DNA of 64,000 bases from Quercus robur (taxonomy: Eukaryota > Streptophyta > Magnoliopsida > Fagales > Fagaceae): NCBI RefSeq assembly GCF_932294415.1, contig NC_065536.1, positions 51,906,354 to 51,970,353 of the forward strand, written 5' to 3'. Shown in pieces: positions 58,493-64,000 of this stretch (positions are counted from its first letter, which is position 1; each line of letters opens with the position of its first letter). The translations under genes and the position numbers were made by a program. The notes under the pieces are model-generated. The model saw nothing but the letters and a program-made list of their open reading frames with translations, made no database searches and had not been told where the DNA came from.

Positions 58493-59894
58493 TTATTTCA
58501 CTTCCCCTACCCTAGAAGGGAAATCTAAAAACCACACAATAAACATAAAAAAAAAAAAAAAAAAATTGCAAATACAGATAGTAGGCCAGTTTTTGCCCTG
58601 ATCATGATTATCAATCCAACTCAGTCGCACAGAAACTTTAACTGATGAAACATATGCCTGAAGCTCCTTGTCGGCTTCAAATTTATCCATGGCTTCCTCC
58701 CCCAAGTTAAACCAAATCTCTATTCCATTCCCTGATTTGGTATCAAAGAAGCCAACTAGATTTTTGTACAACCATTTGGCTGAGGTTACCCATGCAGGCT
58801 CCCCCCACCCAAAATCTGTGTCATATGTAGGGAATCTGCACAAACTGGTGAAGGTCAAGTAAACCATCTCTCCTTTAAAAAAGTTTTCCATGTTCTCTTT
58901 CATAAAACTCGTCTGCCCACCGTGCTCTGAGTATTTTGACATAATTCATGTCCACTTGTCTTATGGCATCTCTTACGGGAACAACAATGCCTTGAAACCC
59001 AACCTCAGTGTCCCAAGGGAGTACAGCCACTGCGGGCACACTCATGTTTCCAAAATAATCCTCTGAAAGGGGTGGATCCAACCTTGTACGCAGGTTTGCT
59101 ATATGAAATGCTACGTATACCTTATTGGGGTCATGTTCTGGTTGGGTTGTTGCAAGGAAGCGACTCCATATGAAAGTTGGTAAGGCCTCCATGCGAGATG
59201 GACGTGGGTTTTCAATGTTCTTGTTGTTGGTGCGATCTGCTATAGCAGATGCGTCGAACACAAATCTCTTTAACACAATATTGTTATCTTTTATAATTTG
59301 ATTAGGGCTAAGTGAAGTTTCTGGAGGGAAAAACGTGGCAGATTCGAATCGTGGAATTGCTATGTCAGTATAACCACGAGCAATAGCAGCCCAACTTCTG
59401 AGGAACATGAAGAATGAGCAAGCATCTGAAACCTTGTGATCGAAGACTGTACCGATCACCATTCCACCACAATTGAAGGAGGTGACTTGGACTGCAATGG
59501 CTATTCCATTGACACCGTCCAGTTCAAACGGAAGGAATTTGTTGAACTGATTTGGGATTGGATCCTCGAGGAATTCAGACAGTTTGCGACTAGCCTTGGC
59601 TTCCACATAGTGAACGCCTTCATCGTTGCAATCAACGTAAAGCTTTTCCTTAACCCGTCCCGCTAGCGGGTAGAATCGTGTTAAGACCTTTGATAATGAT
59701 TCCTTCAGCCTTTCATGATGTTCTATGTTGCTGAGATTAGCACTGGCATCATGAGGGTAAAAGAGAACAAAGGGCGTAAAAATTTGAGGTGTAATTTGAT
59801 CAATGAAAGAGAGTGTGTAATGGCGGAGGTGTTCAGGGGTTGGCGAAGAGGGTTTGATGGTGTCTGTGGATATAATTTGGATATCAAACTTCAT
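58493..59894 (-). pseudogene. BAHD acyltransferase, vinorine-synthase-like, frameshifted copy
   Basis: N-terminal frame (59894 to about 58935) starts MKFDIQIISTDTIKPSSPTP and holds FYPLAGR (74-80), HKVSD (residues 153-157, the catalytic HxxxD) and NPRPSRMEALPTFIWSR. After MNYVK the frame shifts by one (near 58930), and the next frame gives EHGGQTSFMKENMENF and DFGWG (near 58800). Beyond VSSVKVSVRLS, where the intact copy ends, the frame runs on about 38 residues through an A/T run to 58493, so the original stop is lost. Otherwise little decay is seen; a sequencing error at the frameshift is possible. If repaired, it would be a normal member of the family. Confidence 0.88.
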
Positions 59895-59978
59895 TGTTTA
59901 TGTAGTTACTAAGGCTATAGTGGACCTAAGTGGTTGTTGGCATACGATGATGGAAAAAGCCACCATGAGAACCACAGT

Positions 59979-59986
59979 TATATATA
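59979..59986 (-). promoter_or_regulatory. TATA box of frameshifted BAHD copy
   Basis: TATATATA-like word (CTATATATAAC on the minus strand) about 88 bp upstream of the ATG. Confidence 0.55.
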
Positions 59987-59999
59987 GAGTTGCTGTTGA

Positions 60000-61026
60000 G
60001 AAACAGTCAAAAGAACTCACAGCTTGTACTATATCTCATGTCTCACAGCTTGTACTATATCTCATATCTATATCAGAACAAGAATCAAGCAAGAAAAACA
60101 TTAATTTTTTTTCGTTTTGTTAGTTATGGTTGCTGCATAGCTTTCAGGGTTGTGGATCTTTCTTGATGTTTGCTTATTTTATTGATTATGAAAGGTACAG
60201 GATTCGAATATTGGCAAAAAGAAAACGACACGTCTAAGTGGAGTGCCCTTCCATACTACTACTACAAAGCAAAGTCAACTTGGAATAGGTTTAGGCAATT
60301 ATTGGTGAACATAAATATCCTTGGATTGGAATTGTTGTATGGGAGTTGCAAATGGAAATTTGATTGTAGCCCTGTCATATGAAATCGATTGTGTGATACC
60401 GAAAAGAGAAATAGATTAAATAAATATGCGCAAATTAGTAGATATAATAATAATATTATGGGGATAGTTGTATGTTGTCTTAATTTGAAGGGGTTTTAAG
60501 AAAATCAAATTAGGTTAATAACCTCTAGTCAGTTAATAGACTAAACATATTAAGGCAAGTTGGCATAGGGTGTTTTAGGCAGAGCATTATATTCCTTGTT
60601 CTGAAAAAAAAAAAAAAAAAAGAGTTTGAGCATTTCTCAAATCTCGAAAGCAAAAAATATGGAAGCTGAATTCTGGTGCAAAGATTAAGTCATCCTTAAA
60701 GTAAGAAATCATTTCTAATGTCATATTTCCCACCCCCTCCTTAATTCTAGGGTTTTGGAATTTGGGGAACTTTCAAGATTAGAAGGTTCCAATTGAGTGA
60801 GTGTAATTTTATTAAATTGGAAGGATCCAATTTAATTAGTCTTAGAATAATGACTATAGGATATTAATAACATGATTTTTTTTTTTTTTTTTATGGAGAT
60901 TAGTTATCCACTCAATCGTAAAGTGATTTAAACATTAGAATTTCATTAAAATAATTTCGTATTAGAGTTCTACGTACTAAAAATAATTCGTGGGGAAACT
61001 TGATTTAATTCATGAAAAGGAGTTAT

Positions 61027-61071
<45 letters not shown>

Positions 61072-63591
61072 AAATATCTTGTAAATTAGAAAAAAAAAAG
61101 AATAAAAAAAAAAAAGGAAAATCCACTTTAAAAGGGAGTCTCATATAGGCACTCTCGTAATTATTACGTGAAATTTTTAGAGTAATCCTTTCCATTTGGT
61201 TTAGAAGTAACAAAGTTTTTTTGCGCACATCTCAATTAACCCAAATATACGCATATCTCATTTTCAGAGTAATCCTTTACATTGGAGATAATAATAAGTA
61301 ATAATTAATCCTATTAAAAAAATGTAATTAACTTTTTTCCTTGGCAACTTATATTTTTCTTAAAATAAAATATTTAATTTGCGAAGTAGTATTTTTTCTT
61401 TCCTTACAAATTTTCATTTAATTATTTTAGCTACATCTATTTAACAAAAGAACCAGAATTTCAATCCTTTTTGGAATGTTACCATTTCTTTTATTAAGTT
61501 GGTTTTATTTATAAAAAAAAAAAAAAAATCTACATATTCAAAGTTGGATCAAACATGTGTAAAGTTAGTGAAATGAAACAATATATTTAGAAAGTCATAT
61601 TTGTTTGAGCTGTGTTATAACATCATATATGGACCGGAATGAAATTGCTTACATATTGGGAAACAACTGGATGTACAAAGTAAAATTATTAGACTTTAAT
61701 GGGAGGTTTTGTACACTTGTTAGACATAGCTTTATGAATAATATCGTTCTCATGTGCCTAACTCATTTGGTTGGGTTGAGATGTGACAGATTTTATATTG
61801 TCTAAATTATGGTATAAGATGATCGCCATTCGATTTGGATCTTCATGCAAATCATTGTCTTGAAAGTTACTTCTTTGATTTTCTTCCTCAAGCAGTAGAA
61901 GAATTTCATAATCTCACAATAGATTGAACCTCTAGATACATTCTCTTTTTTCAATAAGAGAAATAACATGGTGTTACAAGAGCATTGAAATTGAAAACAT
62001 CAGTTATTCATAATTGTGAAAAATAGAGTTCGTTATTTGTAAGGTGGAATTGAAATTATGTACTCGTAACTCTCACTTAACTTACAGCTGAGTCAGTCAT
62101 AAAAATTTAGCCAAACTGAGCCGCATTTCATGCATTTATTTTATTATTAACCGTCAACACAAGTTACACAAGCCATAAGAATAAAACATTTTTACCTTGC
62201 ACAGTTGCACTTACAGCTTCTGGAATCCACAAATTTTATTCAGCAAATTCTGGTGTTGCTTTCTGGATACGGATCCAAGAAAACAACGGAAGAAAATTTT
62301 ATGAGAAAAATAAACAAGAAAAAGAGAGGTTGAACTCGAATGTTTCAATCTTTTGGAGGTTATGAACATGTATATCGGAGATAACAATTTGGCCATCGTT
62401 ATCTTGCTTTAAACGTTTATTTATTTTATTTTTTCAATTTCCATTTTATTATTTAGACAAATATTTTTCCTTATTTATTATGGTTATGCTTCTGACAAGG
62501 GAAAGTGCTTTTACCCACACGACAAAAAATGTTTACCTCATACAGCCGGAAAAGAAAAAATAATATGAATTAATTTTAGAAAACAACATTATCTTTTTTC
62601 TTTTTCTTTTTTGAGAAATAGAAAACAACACTATCAAATATTATAACGTGTACCGAATCAAAAAGATAGCAAAGCTACAGGGTACAATTCGGCTCAAACC
62701 ACATGTGCAACTTTGTTCCGGGGCTGGAACAGAGTCATCAACCCAACAACCAAACCAAAGGCTGCCTTCTCAAGCATTCTGCAAATGAATTTATCAAAAA
62801 TCATATATGTGGTGCAGGGACCATTCATTTGGTTAACCCACAAATGGTATACAATAATTAGGAAATACCATGATCTACAATCAATTAATCATCCAACTCA
62901 CACACACAAAAAGTCATACTTAATGTATAAAACTCATATTTTTGTAGAATTGAGTCATAGTAGGTAGTTTTATACCAAAATTTTATATTCAAAAAATTGA
63001 TTTTTAGACTCAAATGGACAATCTACCGCTTTTGATAGAAAACACTTGCCATTGCACCAATACATGCCCAACCCTAACCCCACCCCCCCCCCCCCCCCCC
63101 AAAAAAAATAAAGATGGATAAATGTAGCTTTAATTACAAGTATAAAGTTCTTATGGAGTATGGGGGCCAATAGTTGGGGTTCAAGTCTCCAAGAAAAAAC
63201 TTGATACACATATACACTAAAATTAGGTTAGAATAAAATTTCTATCTTATATAAAAATAAAAATAATATTATAGGGCTAGTGATAAAAGATTTGACAAGT
63301 AACAATAAAGAGACTGTTTTAAAACTGTTATGCTGTTAAGGAATTAAGATCGTGTAGAATTTTTAAGCTAACTCTATCTAAAGTTTCTAACATCTTATCC
63401 GCTCAATTTAAAATAAATAGTTGTATTTTTCCATGATATCAAAAAATTAATAGATGCTAAATCCAGTATAGGTAATCTTTTTTTTTAAATGTTGAAAACG
63501 AGGTAAAATTCAATGCTCACATGCGAGCACAAAAACTCTCCTATTTTTTTGGGTAAAAGTTAATAATTTCCATTTATTATAATTTAGAAAT

Positions 63592-63624
<33 letters not shown>

Positions 63625-64000
63625 TGACTCAAATAAAAATGATAAACTTTAGAGATAAGCTGTAATTGTAATTTCTTTTTTAAACTTGAAAGGGAAAAAA
63701 ATCCTAAATTTTAGAAATTCTATTTTTAAATTCAAAATAAAATTTGTTATTTGACATTTATAATCTTATTTTTAAATGAAGTAACCATTCATTAATGAAT
63801 GTATTTTTTAACCACATAAAAGTCTATTTGAAAGAGAGAATTCCTGTTATATATACTATAGATAAGAATTTATGAACTATGTGATGAAATTGACCCAAGA
63901 ATTCTAAACGAATTTGAATGAAATGAAAGACAAAATTCTAATTTTATAGTACACAAAATTAATATTAAGTAAAATATATACTATACAAACTGTCTAGAAC
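60000..64000. other. AT-rich intergenic DNA
   Basis: No gene recognised. Includes a repeat shared with 40185-40380 (60775-60980), (TA)n runs (61029-61067, 63599-63624), a retroposition scar (62577-62635) and a C-run (63083-63102). A possible exon-like scrap near 62700-62785 (minus) could not be identified. Confidence 0.5.
62577..62635 (-). mobile_element. Tiny retroposed insert with target duplication
   Basis: TAGAAAACAACAxTATC occurs on both sides (62577-62593 and 62619-62635) of a T-rich run ending GAGAAA. Same pattern as at 50726. Confidence 0.6.

Noticed and set aside
62700..62785. Exon-like minus-strand text (MLEKAAFGLVVGLMTLFQPR) after a possible CAG acceptor
   Set aside because: Too short and no parent protein recognised; left as an unassigned scrap.

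Overview
The window is nuclear DNA of a flowering plant, most likely a woody eudicot. The evidence is AT-rich intergenic sequence, plant-type LTR retrotransposons primed by initiator tRNA-Met, plant-type Helitrons, a CACTA element and a PIF/Harbinger element, all packed around a small cluster of BAHD acyltransferases. I cannot name the species from sequence alone. No tRNA, rRNA, CRISPR or bacterial feature was found.

Host genes. Only one gene looks fully intact: a clade-III, vinorine-synthase-like BAHD acyltransferase on the minus strand at 42308-43609 (433 aa, with both the HxxxD and DFGWG motifs). A second copy at 58493-59894 (minus) keeps both motifs but has a frameshift near 58930 and seems to have lost its normal stop. 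A third copy on the plus strand (33284-39726) is dead. It carries several frameshifts, has lost the aspartate of HxxxD, and is cut into three pieces by two LTR-type insertions with perfect 5-bp target duplications. Its promoter and first codons also occur as an extra upstream duplicate (32521-32863).

Mobile DNA, left to right. 1-5617 is the 3' part of a copia-type element (A) with a gag, a separate second ORF and a 3' LTR but no pol. 7407-8511 is a PIF/Harbinger element with a captured isopropylmalate synthase fragment. 10274-14399 is a non-autonomous CACTA element holding a 450-bp TRIM. 15425-18502 is Helitron 1 with an SmE exon. 19955-20545 is a CACTA end fragment. 20546-27320 is element B (relative of A, minus strand), its LTR split by a solo LTR (25927-26975). 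27321-32522 is element C (minus). 33663-37031 and 37072-39039 are the insertions in the BAHD pseudogene; the first holds another solo LTR (34205-35301). 45869-47903 is element D. 51773-56603 is Helitron 2 (minus), carrying exons of at least three host genes. The rest is AT-rich intergenic DNA with microsatellites and short retroposition scars.

Most interesting pattern. Elements A, B and C share an unusual plan: a gag with two CCHC knuckles, no protease, integrase, reverse transcriptase or RNase H, a long spacer with a conserved non-coding block, then a second ORF with its own leader. In all three the leader has a conserved splice donor; a TATA box is visible in A and B. D keeps only the 3' part of this plan. 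This looks like a non-autonomous branch of the SIRE/Maximus copia lineage in which the ORF at the envelope position is transcribed as its own gene.
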